DNA from: Thermoactinomyces sp. DSM 45892
GTDB taxonomy: Bacteria > Bacillota > Bacilli > Thermoactinomycetales > Thermoactinomycetaceae
Direction of reading: 5' to 3'
Assembly (NCBI RefSeq): GCF_900107305.1
Contig: NZ_FNPL01000008.1
Span: 80,568-144,567 of the forward strand
Length of the DNA stretch: 64,000 nucleotides
Shown here: one piece after another, positions 1 to 7,847 of the stretch
Layout of the letters: every line of letters begins with the position of its first letter
Numbering within the stretch: the first letter of the stretch is position 1
Made by a program: the position numbers and the translations under genes
Notes under the pieces: generated by a model
What the model saw: the letters and a program-made list of their open reading frames with translations, nothing else
Databases searched by the model: none
What the model was told of the DNA's origin: nothing

Positions 1-501
1 AAGCTGGGTGGCAGAACGATGGAAATCCAGCGTTTAATCGGGCGTACATTACGCTCCGTGATTGATTTAAAGGCGCTTGGTGAGCGTACGATCTGGATTG
101 ATTGCGATGTAATTCAAGCAGATGGTGGGACACGTACAGCTGCGATTACCGGAGCGTTTGTGGCGTTGGTTGATGCACTTGCTAAACTGAAACAAGCGGG
201 TACGATTTCCAAGTTTCCGATTAAGGATTTCCTTGCCGCTACGAGTGTTGGAGTGGTCGGAAACGATGTTCGTCTTGACCTGTGTTATGAAGAAGATTCA
301 AGTGCTGTTGTGGATATGAATCTGATTATGACGGGACAAGGTAAGTTCGTGGAGATTCAAGGGACAGGCGAATCAAATCCGTTTAGCAGTGAGCAACTTA
401 TGGAATTATTAGAAGTAGGAAAAGCAGGCATCGCAGAATTGATTCAGTTACAGAAGGATGCGCTCGGTGAACATGCTTCTTATGTGGGAGTAGGAGCCTA
501 A
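1..501 (+). CDS. rph: Ribonuclease PH, C-terminal part (5' end outside window)
   Basis: The open frame runs in from base 1, so the ATG at 19 is internal and the gene begins upstream of the window. RNase PH is a phosphorolytic 3'-5' exoribonuclease that trims the 3' tails of tRNA precursors and forms a hexameric ring. The visible part starts within the family-typical stretch [12 protein letters not shown], continues with [15 protein letters not shown], and ends with the helix around [11 protein letters not shown]. The stop at 499-501 is one base before the next start, so it is cotranscribed with rdgB, as in the rph-ysnA pair of Bacillus subtilis. Confidence 0.95.
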   Translation, partial: KLGGRTMEIQRLIGRTLRSVIDLKALGERTIWIDCDVIQADGGTRTAAITGAFVALVDALAKLKQAGTISKFPIKDFLAATSVGVVGNDVRLDLCYEEDSSAVVDMNLIMTGQGKFVEIQGTGESNPFSSEQLMELLEVGKAGIAELIQLQKDALGEHASYVGVGA

Positions 502-502
502 G

Positions 503-1126
503 ATGAAAAAGGCATGGCAATATCCTTACGTGCTGATCGCATCCCAAAATCAGCACAAACTAAAAGAGTTTCGTGATCTGTTCGAGTTAGAACTGGGGAT
601 TGGTGTGAAAGGATTAGATGAGTTCCCTGATGCTCCAGAAATCATAGAGGACCAAGAAACGTTTGAAGGAAATGCAATGAAGAAATCGGAAACCATCTCT
701 CGTTGGTTAGGGCAACCCGTTCTTTCCGATGACTCCGGGATTGTGGTCCCTGCTTTGGACGGAGCCCCAGGTGTGTATTCAGCAAGATATGCAGGAGAAG
801 GAAGTACCGATCAGCAAAACTACCAAAAAATGCTTTACGAGATGGAGACTCTCTCTGCTTCGGATCGCAAGGCTTACTATGTATGTGTCATGGCACTTTC
901 TGTACCGGAAGAAGAATCCAAATTTGTACGGGGAGAATGCCACGGAGTGGTCGCTCATGGGCCTAGAGGGGAAAATGGATTTGGATATGATCCCGTTTTC
1001 TATCTGCCGGAGCGAGGGCAAACGATGGCGGAGCTAAGTAGTGAGCAAAAGGGAGCGATTAGTCATCGTTCGATTGCGACGAAGAAGTTGATTGAGCTAT
1101 TGAAGGAGACGTATACGTTTTCGTAG
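503..1126 (+). CDS. rdgB: XTP/dITP diphosphatase (Ham1/RdgB family)
   Basis: This is a house-cleaning pyrophosphatase that hydrolyses XTP, dITP and ITP to monophosphates so that deaminated purines are not incorporated into DNA or RNA. It has 207 residues, the usual length. Family motifs are seen in order: ASQNQHKLKEF near residue 13 (nucleotide and phosphate contacts), the acidic DDSG near residue 75, SARYAG near 93, and GFGYDPVF near 154. It starts one base after the rph stop, with a GGAG about 13 bases upstream. The neighbours match the ysnA position in B. subtilis. Confidence 0.94.
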   Translation: MKKAWQYPYVLIASQNQHKLKEFRDLFELELGIGVKGLDEFPDAPEIIEDQETFEGNAMKKSETISRWLGQPVLSDDSGIVVPALDGAPGVYSARYAGEGSTDQQNYQKMLYEMETLSASDRKAYYVCVMALSVPEEESKFVRGECHGVVAHGPRGENGFGYDPVFYLPERGQTMAELSSEQKGAISHRSIATKKLIELLKETYTFS

Positions 1127-1279
1127 AGACGTTGCTTAATAAGGTAGACGATACCAGATGGCATCGGGGCATGGTCAGACATATTATCCCTACTCCATTC
1201 AACTTACTGATTGATCAAGCTGACCATTGCGTTTACTTAAATAGCGAGTCCGTAGCGTTTACAAGAGGTGGTAGTCGGC

Positions 1280-1789
1280 ATGAAAATCTTAATTACAAGT
1301 GACTCTCATGGGAAGAAAGATTTGCTTGAAGAGATTATAAAACGAGAGAATCCGGATCATACGATTCATTGTGGGGATTTTTGTACGGATTTGATCGAGT
1401 TGCCTGATGTTCCTTTAACAGTGGTGCGTGGTAATTGTGATTGGGAGCAGGTTCCGGAGGAAGATACATATGAAGTAGACGGTTTGCGTTTCTATGTGAC
1501 ACATGGACATCTATTTCGAGTGAGCCAGTCGGGATTACCGCTCAAGTATCGGGCTGAGGAAAAAAATGCGCAGATTGTTTGCTTCGGGCATTCTCATTAT
1601 CCCGTTTGTGATCAAGTAGATGAGCGATTGTACATTAATCCGGGAAGCATCAAGCAGGCCAGGGGTTTTGCGCACCCTACGTATTCGGTGTTGTCGATTG
1701 GCAAGGATCAGCAGATTGAAGTCACTTATCATCAAGTAGATGGCACGCAGATCACCGAGCGCGGAGGGATCTATCAATTGAAAAAGTGA
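1280..1789 (+). CDS. MJ0936/YfcE-type metallophosphoesterase
   Basis: This is a small cytosolic binuclear-metal phosphodiesterase of the calcineurin-like superfamily. The metal-ligand motifs appear in order: SDSHG at the N terminus, GDFCTD, GNCDW, THGHLF and GHSHYP. It has 169 residues from the ATG at 1280, chosen because AGAGGTGG lies nine bases upstream; an upstream in-frame GTG at 1268 falls inside that Shine-Dalgarno. The position after rph-rdgB matches ysnB of B. subtilis. The physiological substrate is unknown. A strong hairpin overlaps its stop codon. Confidence 0.88.
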   Translation: MKILITSDSHGKKDLLEEIIKRENPDHTIHCGDFCTDLIELPDVPLTVVRGNCDWEQVPEEDTYEVDGLRFYVTHGHLFRVSQSGLPLKYRAEEKNAQIVCFGHSHYPVCDQVDERLYINPGSIKQARGFAHPTYSVLSIGKDQQIEVTYHQVDGTQITERGGIYQLKK

Positions 1790-1816
1790 AGAAGTAGCCT
1801 ATTTTCTTCACTTTTT
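1781..1816 (+). terminator. Rho-independent terminator of the rph-rdgB-phosphoesterase operon
   Basis: A perfect 13-bp stem pairs 1781-1793 with 1804-1816 around a ten-base loop. The 3' arm ends in a T run. The phosphoesterase stop codon lies inside the 5' arm. Confidence 0.9.
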
Positions 1817-1818
1817 CG

Positions 1819-1848
1819 TTGACATGGTCGCCGTTAACCCTGTATAAT
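1819..1848 (+). promoter_or_regulatory. Sigma-A promoter of tRNA-Arg
   Basis: A consensus -35 TTGACA (1819-1824) and -10 TATAAT (1843-1848) are separated by 18 bases. They lie 32 bases upstream of the tRNA and directly after the preceding terminator. Confidence 0.9.
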
Positions 1849-1879
1849 CATACTTACTTGCGAATGAATTGATTATCGT

Positions 1880-1956
<77 letters not shown>

Positions 1957-2348
1957 ATGAAATAGGGATAACCACTAACAACAACCCTTTGTATATCTAA
2001 GTGCAACGGTTAGTATCACGGTCAAAAAGTCAAAATGTACCCATTTGTGGCTTAGTGAAACTAATGTGTGTTCTAAGGATAGTACAGGGGGTTTTTGTGT
2101 TGACAAAAAGAAAATAGGTTTGCTAGATAGTGAAGATCGGGTGGATCGTATAAAACGTACTATAACTCATCCGTGGGATTTAGATAAAAATCAGCTTGGA
2201 AGGGTACAGAAAAGCAGGGTGGGATACTCACGCTATACCTGCTTTCGACTCAGTCTAAATAGGGGGAGGCTCTCTTCAAGCTAGTATGAATATTGAAGAG
2301 AGCCTCCAAATAATTTAACCATGTTCGATATCACGGTATATGCATCAC
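1957..2348. other. Intergenic stretch between tRNA-Arg and the BCCT gene
   Basis: No convincing gene is seen. A frame of 79 codons (2045-2284) has no Shine-Dalgarno and no recognisable motif. The only clear structure is the hairpin near 2265-2307. Confidence 0.6.
2265..2307. terminator. Hairpin terminator downstream of the BCCT gene
   Basis: A perfect 15-bp stem pairs GGAGGCTCTCTTCAA (2265-2279) with 2293-2307 around a 13-base loop. It sits past the 3' end of the minus-strand transporter gene. Confidence 0.75.
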
Positions 2349-3839
2349 TTATTTTCCTTCATTCTCCTTGCGAAGAGCAAGAATGAAGGAAAATATGATA
2401 CCAAAAAGAATGAATATAAACGGAAAAGATACAATGATTGATGCAGTTTGTAAAGCATTTAATCCTCCAGAGAACAGCAGAATGGCTGCAGAAGCAGAAA
2501 TGATAAGTCCCCAAGTAACTTTCATATAATTAGATGGATTGAGGGAGCCACTACTTGATTGCATCCCTAATACAAATGTAGCTGAATCAGCTGAGGTAAT
2601 GAAGAATGTCGCAATCAAGAAAATAGCTAATACCGATAAGATCTCACCCATTGGATACTGCTGTAGCATGGCAAATAGTGCAATTTCCGTACCTTGATCG
2701 CTCATAATGTTAAATAGCGAAAAGTCCTGTACAAGTTCTATATATAGGCCTGAACCACCAAATACGGAAAACCATAAAGCACCAAAAAGGGTAGGGACTA
2801 AAAGAACTCCTATCACAAACTCTCTAATGGTCCTCCCCTTTGACACTCGAGCAATAAAGGTCCCAACAAAAGGAGCCCAAGCAATCCACCAAGCCCAATA
2901 AAACACCGTCCATCCTTGTATCCACTCATTTGTTTTTGGGAAAAACGGAGCCATATTTAAGCTCATTGCGGGAAGGCCTTGAATGTAATTACCTATTGTT
3001 GTTACAAATACATTCATGATAAATTTAGTTGGTCCTACAAATAAGAGTAATAAAAGCAATAGTACTGCTAAGATGATATTTGCATTACTTAAATACTGAA
3101 TCCCTTTACTAAGGCCGGTTGCTGCGGACACTAAAAACAAAAGAGTGACAACTACAATAATCACTAGTTGAGAAGTGAAGTTGTTACTCATATTCGTTAG
3201 ATAAGAGAGCCCTGCACTAATTTGTACAGCTCCAAAGCCTAGTGAAGTAGCTACTCCAAAAACGGTTGCAAATATGGCGATGATATCAATGGTCTTACCG
3301 ATGGGGCCATTTACTTTTTCTTTGAGCAAAGGATAGAAGATGTAACTGATCAGGCCAGGGGCATCCTTTCGGAATTGAAAATAAGCAAGTGCCAGTGCTA
3401 ATACACTATAAATTCCCCAAGGATGCAGTCCCCAGTGAAAAAACGAAGACCGCATTGCTAGTCTTGCTGCTTCAGCCGTTTGTGGATCTCCCACAGCAGG
3501 GTTGTGATAATGTGAAAGTGGTTCAGCTACACCCCAAAACACGAGTCCAATCCCCATCCCAGCACTAAATAGCATAGCAAACCAACTAAGGGTACTATAC
3601 TCTGGCTGATCTGTATCTTTTCCTAGTTTGATTTTTCCATACGGACTAAAAATCAAATAAAAAGCGAACACAAGAAACAGGGTAGCTGATAAAAGGTAGA
3701 ACCATCCAAAGCTTCCTTGTAAATAGGTTTGAATGGCTGATGTGTATGTAGTCAATTGTTGAGGATAGAAAGTACCCCATAAGATAAATAAAAAGGCAAT
3801 CGTGACAGAAACCATGAATACAGTCGTGAATTTTTTCAT
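2349..3839 (-). CDS. BCCT-family glycine betaine/choline transporter (OpuD-like)
   Basis: This is a secondary transporter of the betaine-carnitine-choline family that imports compatible solutes with an ion gradient during osmotic stress. It has 496 residues and about twelve hydrophobic segments. The family signature GMGIGLVFWGVAEP is near residue 92, and the substrate-pocket tryptophan segment YWAWWIAWAPFVGTF is near residue 315. The start is supported by GGGAGAATT just before the ATG and by a promoter upstream. It is alone on its strand, between the intact tRNA-Arg and the partial tRNA copy, so it may have arrived with an integrated element. The exact substrate cannot be told. Confidence 0.9.
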   Translation of the reverse strand: MKKFTTVFMVSVTIAFLFILWGTFYPQQLTTYTSAIQTYLQGSFGWFYLLSATLFLVFAFYLIFSPYGKIKLGKDTDQPEYSTLSWFAMLFSAGMGIGLVFWGVAEPLSHYHNPAVGDPQTAEAARLAMRSSFFHWGLHPWGIYSVLALALAYFQFRKDAPGLISYIFYPLLKEKVNGPIGKTIDIIAIFATVFGVATSLGFGAVQISAGLSYLTNMSNNFTSQLVIIVVVTLLFLVSAATGLSKGIQYLSNANIILAVLLLLLLLFVGPTKFIMNVFVTTIGNYIQGLPAMSLNMAPFFPKTNEWIQGWTVFYWAWWIAWAPFVGTFIARVSKGRTIREFVIGVLLVPTLFGALWFSVFGGSGLYIELVQDFSLFNIMSDQGTEIALFAMLQQYPMGEILSVLAIFLIATFFITSADSATFVLGMQSSSGSLNPSNYMKVTWGLIISASAAILLFSGGLNALQTASIIVSFPFIFILFGIIFSFILALRKENEGK

Positions 3840-3927
3840 AATTCTCCCTTTCCTAGTGGATTGTACATCAGATGGATATTGTATGAAAGAACCTCCTTCT
3901 TCGTCTTTTTTTCGATGTATAAAGTTT

Positions 3928-3957
3928 ATTATAACGAAACTATTTACTAGATGCCAA
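3928..3957 (-). promoter_or_regulatory. Sigma-A-like promoter of the BCCT gene
   Basis: Read on the minus strand, TTGGCA (3957-3952) and TATAAT (3933-3928) are separated by 18 bases. The -10 lies about 90 bases upstream of the ATG. Confidence 0.65.
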
Positions 3958-4100
3958 AATAGGTCTCAATGAGTGAAGTGATGAAGGAGTGCTCAAATCC
4001 ATTCATCATTATACCCAGATTCTTCTTATTACAACTTACGGTATGCATCATTATGAGTGATTTCAGCAAATCCAGTTTGCTCATATTGGTCCATGAAACA

Positions 4101-4171
4101 GCCTTCTAAGCCGTTGGAAGGCGCTCGAATCGCTCCCCGGATGCCAATGAAAAGTGGGATAACCGCTTAAA
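4101..4171 (+). repeat. Decayed copy of the 3' half and 3' flank of tRNA-Arg
   Basis: From CTTCTAAGCCG through CGAATCGCTCC to GGATGCCAATGAAA and GGGATAACC, this stretch aligns with the anticodon arm, T arm, CCA end and about 25 flanking bases of tRNA-Arg at 1909-1985. Several mismatches and a short indel are present. The 5' half of the tRNA is missing, so it is not a functional tRNA. It resembles the second att site left when an element integrates into a tRNA 3' end. Confidence 0.75.
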
Positions 4172-4173
4172 AA

Positions 4174-4218
4174 AAAACCTTCCACATCGTTTTTCTAAAA
4201 TGGTGTGGGAGGTTTTTT
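4174..4218 (+). terminator. Rho-independent terminator after the partial tRNA copy
   Basis: A-rich AAAAACCTTCCACA pairs with TGTGGGAGGTTTTTT across a loop, with one G-T pair and a T tract. It is likely the original tRNA-Arg terminator, now separated from the intact tRNA. Confidence 0.8.
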
Positions 4219-4346
4219 GTATTGGAGGTATGTTATTCAAGATATTTGACGTGTCCCTTTGATATATACTTTCATATCTATATGTTAGAGTACTAGGAAA
4301 AAGTTAAATGAAAAAATGATTAATCTTATAGAAAGGGATGACTATA

Positions 4347-4748
4347 TTGGCAAAAAACTTTTTTGCTTTTTTAACTGGGAATCAAGAAGTTCCGAAGGTT
4401 ATAACGTCTGCTTTAGGAGTTCTCACACTTAATTCGAATAACGATGAGACGGGAATTGACTATACACTGCTTGTATATAATATGCAAAAATTGATAGCAG
4501 CACATCTACATTTGGGACCTGTAGGACAAAATGGGCCTGTTGTAGTTCCACTCGCAAGCGTGAATCCGGGGCTAAGCTTGAAGCAGGTAGGAATTATATC
4601 GGGTGTTATTACAGCTGATGATTTAGTAGGTCCGTTAGCAGGGGAAACGATCGAACGGCTTATCCAACTGATAGAAGTTGGTGAAATTTATACCAATGTT
4701 CACACAGAGAATCATCCGTCTGGGGAGATTAGAGGTCAGGTGAGCTAA
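4347..4748 (+). CDS. CHRD-domain protein
   Basis: This is a protein of 133 residues made almost entirely of one CHRD domain, the module first described in chordin. The hallmarks are LTGNQEVPKV at the N terminus, AAHLHLGPVGQNGPVV in the middle and the terminal YTNVHTENHPSGEIRGQV. The TTG at 4347 is preferred because AAAGGG lies nine bases upstream and other single-domain CHRD proteins begin MAK-F-A-LTG; an ATG at 4338 abuts the Shine-Dalgarno. No signal peptide is seen. The function in bacteria is unknown; an association with spores is only a guess from the genomic context. Confidence 0.8.
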   Translation: MAKNFFAFLTGNQEVPKVITSALGVLTLNSNNDETGIDYTLLVYNMQKLIAAHLHLGPVGQNGPVVVPLASVNPGLSLKQVGIISGVITADDLVGPLAGETIERLIQLIEVGEIYTNVHTENHPSGEIRGQVS

Positions 4749-4829
4749 TAGAGTCTAGACCCTACTCGACTATCTTAGCATTAGACCTCTAATCCGCCAT
4801 TTCCTACCATAAAATTAGTAGAAAGGTTT

Positions 4830-4868
4830 GCCATCTAGAAGTCTTTACCTTATCGACGTCTAGATGGC
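4830..4868. terminator. Stem-loop between the CHRD gene and the HAAS/PadR pair
   Basis: GCCATCTAGA (4830-4839) pairs with 4859-4868, and a further GTC/GAC pairs inside after one mismatch. The T tract after it is weak. It may terminate the converging transcripts. Confidence 0.5.
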
Positions 4869-4944
4869 TTGTTGTGATTCGCATACGGACAGGCAACGGA
4901 TCTTCCTTTAGGATTAGAATGTGCGAAGGAGCATGTAATCGTAC

Positions 4945-5610
4945 TTATTTATTTTCTTTCAGACGACTTTTTTCGGTAAGCATAAGGTATAGGTATAGTC
5001 CTAATCCAATAAGGACAAATACCATGCAAGCAGCAATCGCGACATAAACTTTTCCGGTGCTGAAATAGCTAAAAGCGGATGAGAAGAACCCGAATAAAAT
5101 GGTGCTGATGGCTACTGTATAGAGCAGCGCGCGAATCTTGTGCATTGCAAAGCGAGACTTGGTTTCTCTTGTGAGCACGCTGTATGTGATGAGTGCGGTA
5201 CCTAGCATGATGAATAAAAAGCCAGAGCCTACTACGACATTGGGAGGGCGATGCATAAAAAATACAATGGCAGAGTTAAATATTCCAAAAATCATTAATA
5301 GTACCCCTATGAGGATTCCCATGGTGGAGATTCTCTCTTGTGCTCTAGAATGAATAGATTGCTTTACTGGATCTTCTCCGTATTGGCGCAGTTCTTCAGC
5401 TAAGCTACTTAAATTCCCCATGGAAGCGATCGCATCTCGAAATGCTTCTTCTTCATCCTTTCCATTTTTAATTAAATCCATCGCGCGTTCTTTTAAGTTC
5501 ATAAACAACTCTTCTTTTGTATCAAAAAGATGTTGTGTTTCTTGAATGCCTTCAAATTGGCGATTTAGATAGATTTGGATTTGACGATCAAGCGTTTTAT
5601 TTTGGTTCAT
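4945..5610 (-). CDS. HAAS (DUF1700-like) domain membrane protein
   Basis: This is a 221-residue membrane protein. Residues 1-80 form a charged helical module (LFDTKEELFMNLKERA ... EEEAFRDAIASMGNL) typical of the HAAS/permease-prefix domain. Four hydrophobic segments follow (about 98-118, 127-146, 160-180, 188-208). The gene overlaps the padR stop by 14 bases, the standard pairing in Firmicutes, where the regulator controls its membrane partner. The partner is often linked to envelope stress or drug sensing; the role here is not known. Confidence 0.78.
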   Translation of the reverse strand: MNQNKTLDRQIQIYLNRQFEGIQETQHLFDTKEELFMNLKERAMDLIKNGKDEEEAFRDAIASMGNLSSLAEELRQYGEDPVKQSIHSRAQERISTMGILIGVLLMIFGIFNSAIVFFMHRPPNVVVGSGFLFIMLGTALITYSVLTRETKSRFAMHKIRALLYTVAISTILFGFFSSAFSYFSTGKVYVAIAACMVFVLIGLGLYLYLMLTEKSRLKENK

Positions 5611-5950
5611 GATCGATCACTCCTTCGATAAGTTGATTTAAAATCTCTTTCGCTACGTTCCATTCCTTTTTACTTTGTTTATAAAAATCATGACCGGAGT
5701 CTGTAATTCGGTAATATTTTCTCCTGCCACCTTGTGTTTCATCTCCCCAATAGGAGCTGATATATCCGTCCTGTTCGAGTCTGCGAAAGGCGGAGTATAA
5801 CGTTGCTTCCTTTAGTTCGTACTGCTGATGACTAAGCTGGATGATCTTTTGATAAATCTCGTAACCGTAACTATCCCCTTGGTGCAGTACATTTAAAATG
5901 ATGGTACTTGTATGGCCCCGGATCAAATCCGTTGATATTTTTTTGCCCAT
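5597..5950 (-). CDS. PadR-family transcriptional regulator
   Basis: This is a winged-helix DNA-binding repressor of 117 residues. The N-terminal helix ISTDLIRGHTSTIILNVL, the recognition region LKEATLYSAFRRLEQDGYIS near residues 46-65, and the wing GRRKYYRITDSG are typical of PadR. The C-terminal helix is short (PadR-s2 type). GAGGTGA precedes the ATG. It is the first gene of a two-gene unit with the HAAS-domain gene. A 12-bp palindrome about 32 bases upstream of the ATG is a candidate autoregulatory operator. Confidence 0.9.
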   Translation of the reverse strand: MGKKISTDLIRGHTSTIILNVLHQGDSYGYEIYQKIIQLSHQQYELKEATLYSAFRRLEQDGYISSYWGDETQGGRRKYYRITDSGHDFYKQSKKEWNVAKEILNQLIEGVIDHEPK

Positions 5951-5982
5951 AGTTTTTCACCTCGCATTATACAATGTATCAC

Positions 5983-5994
5983 ACATATATATGT
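5983..5994. promoter_or_regulatory. Palindrome, candidate PadR operator
   Basis: ACATATATATGT is a perfect 12-bp palindrome in the region between padR and the threonine dehydratase gene. PadR boxes often have an ATGT...ACAT architecture, so assignment to this regulator is inference. Confidence 0.4.
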
Positions 5995-6103
5995 CTGTCA
6001 AAGTAATTTTCCTGTCCAATATGATGAAATGAATATAAATTCATTCCCCTTTTGATTCTGTTCAGATAAAATAATAAATAAATCTACTAAAGGAGCGGGT
6101 CGA

Positions 6104-7042
6104 ATGAATAAGGCGATCATATTCCACGATATTATTGATGCGGTCGAACGACTCCGTGGAGTAGCAAATCGTACACCAGTATTAACTTCTAGAGTGCTAA
6201 ATGAATTGTCTAGGCAACAAGTCTATTTAAAATGTGAAAATTTTCAACGAGGTGGAGCCTTTAAATTTCGAGGTGCTTATAATGCGTTAAGTAAATTGTC
6301 AGAGGAGGAAAGAAAGCGAGGTGTAATTGCGTTTTCTTCGGGGAATCATGCCCAAGGACTAGCTCTTGCGTGTAAAATTTTGGGTGTACAAGCCACCATT
6401 GTGATGCCAGAAGATACCCCTGAGGTAAAGATAGAGGCTGTGCAAAATTATGGAGGAAATGTGCTTTTTTTTGATCGTTATAAGGAAAGTCGAGAACGGA
6501 TTGCCGCTCGGTATTCGGAGGAACACGGGATGGCCATTATTCCGCCGTTTGATCATCCTGATATTATCGCTGGAGCTGGAACCGCAGCCTATGAGTTAAT
6601 GCAAGAGCATCCGTTTTTAGAGCATTTGGTTACTCCAGTAGGGGGAGGAGGGCTTATATCGGGCACAGCACTTGCAGGAAAAGGCATGAACCCTCGTGTG
6701 AAGATTCATGGAGTGGAACCTGAAGGGGCCGATGATGTAAGGAGATCGATGCTTCAAGGGGAAAGAGTTCGAATTGATCCGCCGAATACGATCGCAGATG
6801 GCCTTAGAACACAGCAGGTAGGAGAGAGGAATTTTCCGATTATCCAGCAAATGGTTCACGAAGTGGTAACGGTATCGGAAGAAGAGATTGAAGTTGCGAT
6901 GCGATTTGCGATGGTTCGCTTAAAGATCGTAATTGAGCCATCGAGCGCAGTGGCTTTGGCGGCTGTTATGTTCCGTAAATTTCAAATCGAGAAAGGAAGT
7001 TGTATTGGGGTCATTCTCAGTGGTGGGAATGTGGAATTATAA
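6104..7042 (+). CDS. Threonine/serine dehydratase (catabolic type)
   Basis: This PLP enzyme (fold type II) deaminates threonine to 2-oxobutanoate and can act on serine. It has 312 residues and lacks the C-terminal ACT-like regulatory domain of biosynthetic IlvA, so it resembles the catabolic TdcB type. Lys54 within GGAFKFRGA binds PLP; SSGNHAQG holds the substrate or phosphate region, GGGGLISG is the phosphate-binding loop, and LSGGNVEL closes the protein. AAAGGAG lies seven bases before the ATG. A serine racemase or another dehydratase of the same fold cannot be excluded. Confidence 0.85.
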   Translation: MNKAIIFHDIIDAVERLRGVANRTPVLTSRVLNELSRQQVYLKCENFQRGGAFKFRGAYNALSKLSEEERKRGVIAFSSGNHAQGLALACKILGVQATIVMPEDTPEVKIEAVQNYGGNVLFFDRYKESRERIAARYSEEHGMAIIPPFDHPDIIAGAGTAAYELMQEHPFLEHLVTPVGGGGLISGTALAGKGMNPRVKIHGVEPEGADDVRRSMLQGERVRIDPPNTIADGLRTQQVGERNFPIIQQMVHEVVTVSEEEIEVAMRFAMVRLKIVIEPSSAVALAAVMFRKFQIEKGSCIGVILSGGNVEL

Positions 7043-7063
7043 GAGTCGGAATGGAACCAATAT

Positions 7064-7155
7064 AAAAAAGACGTACTCTCTAGATGAATGGATATCTCCC
7101 CTAGGTAGGCTACCTTTCGGGATCATATCATATCAAAGGAGTTCGTCTTTTTATT
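7064..7155 (+). terminator. Branched terminator after the dehydratase gene
   Basis: AAAAAAGACG at 7064-7073 pairs with CGTCTTTTT at about 7144-7152. The loop is unusually long (roughly 70 bases) and holds an inner hairpin GGTAGGCTACC. A T-rich tail follows. It probably serves the plus-strand gene. Confidence 0.5.
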
Positions 7156-7173
7156 TTTAGATGGACGATCTTT

Positions 7174-7728
7174 TTACGATTCGGCGGTAGAGAAGTTAAT
7201 GGGGATGTTGTTGATTGTATTAAGTAGCACAGCTTGGAAAGCAAAAGCGGCTACATTGTTATAGTTATTGTAGTAATCGGATAAATCGTCATTTGGAAAT
7301 TGGACTATTTCTGGTTCGAAAATGGGAAAGACAGCAACAGGACCTAATGGAGGTGTAGTGGAGCGAACTCGGACAAGGGAGAAGAGATTGTTTGTAGAAA
7401 AAGCTCGGCGATAGAGACGTGCGATTTGTTGAGGGGTGATGGCAATAGTACTATTTGGTGTTACAGTTTGTCCGTTGTTTGTTTGAATCTGGATGGTTAC
7501 AGTAGTCCCTCCAAATTGCACATTATTTTGGATAAGAGTAGCGATAGCCCTTGCTCTTCCCAAGTTGCGAACGACAATAGGTAAGATATAGTTTGATCCA
7601 TTAGCGCGTAGATTACGAACTCGGACATTTGGATCTGCCCCTACTGTATTTTGAACAAGGTTAGCGAAAGTAATCCACGGAGGGGAAAGGGCGATTTGAT
7701 ACGATGGTGACTTTTTCTTTGTTTTCAA
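7174..7728 (-). CDS. Protein of unknown function, SPPWITF-type, possible late sporulation protein
   Basis: This 184-residue protein has no signal peptide or membrane segment. An N-terminal block SPPWITFANLVQNTVGADPNV is followed by beta-type segments rich in Asn, Thr and Gln. The C terminus is acidic then aliphatic (YYNNYNNVAAFAFQAVLLN). I recall similar unnamed proteins from the Bacillus cereus group but no function. GGGGGTTT precedes the ATG. A sequence about 35 bases upstream closely matches the sigma-K consensus, which would place expression in the mother cell late in sporulation. Confidence 0.7.
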   Translation of the reverse strand: MKTKKKSPSYQIALSPPWITFANLVQNTVGADPNVRVRNLRANGSNYILPIVVRNLGRARAIATLIQNNVQFGGTTVTIQIQTNNGQTVTPNSTIAITPQQIARLYRRAFSTNNLFSLVRVRSTTPPLGPVAVFPIFEPEIVQFPNDDLSDYYNNYNNVAAFAFQAVLLNTINNIPINFSTAES

Positions 7729-7759
7729 ATCATAAACCCCCTATAACATATATTCTCTA

Positions 7760-7788
7760 TAAGATATGAAGATAGGTTATAAGAAGTG
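7760..7788 (-). promoter_or_regulatory. Sigma-K-like promoter of the unknown protein gene
   Basis: On the minus strand CACT (7788-7785), then 16 bases, then CATATCTTA (7768-7760). This fits the published sigma-K pattern mACm-N16-CATAnnnTA except for the last base of the -35. Confidence 0.5.
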
Positions 7789-7808
7789 TGGGTAATCAAA
7801 ATAGAAAT

Positions 7809-7835
7809 GCCTGATGGAGTGAGAATCCATCAGGC
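7809..7835 (-). terminator. Terminator of the germinant receptor operon
   Basis: GCCTGATGGA (7809-7818) pairs perfectly with 7826-7835 around a seven-base loop. On the minus strand the stem is followed by a T-rich stretch. Confidence 0.8.
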
Positions 7836-7847
7836 GTGGTAGGTGTT

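Noticed and set aside
1127..1267. Intergenic gap as second copy of the 188-bp palindrome
   Set aside because: Only a short loosely similar stretch and an 8-bp stem; symmetry of the full element is not present.
2045..2284. 79-codon frame downstream of tRNA-Arg
   Set aside because: No Shine-Dalgarno, no recognisable motif, and it runs into the hairpin.
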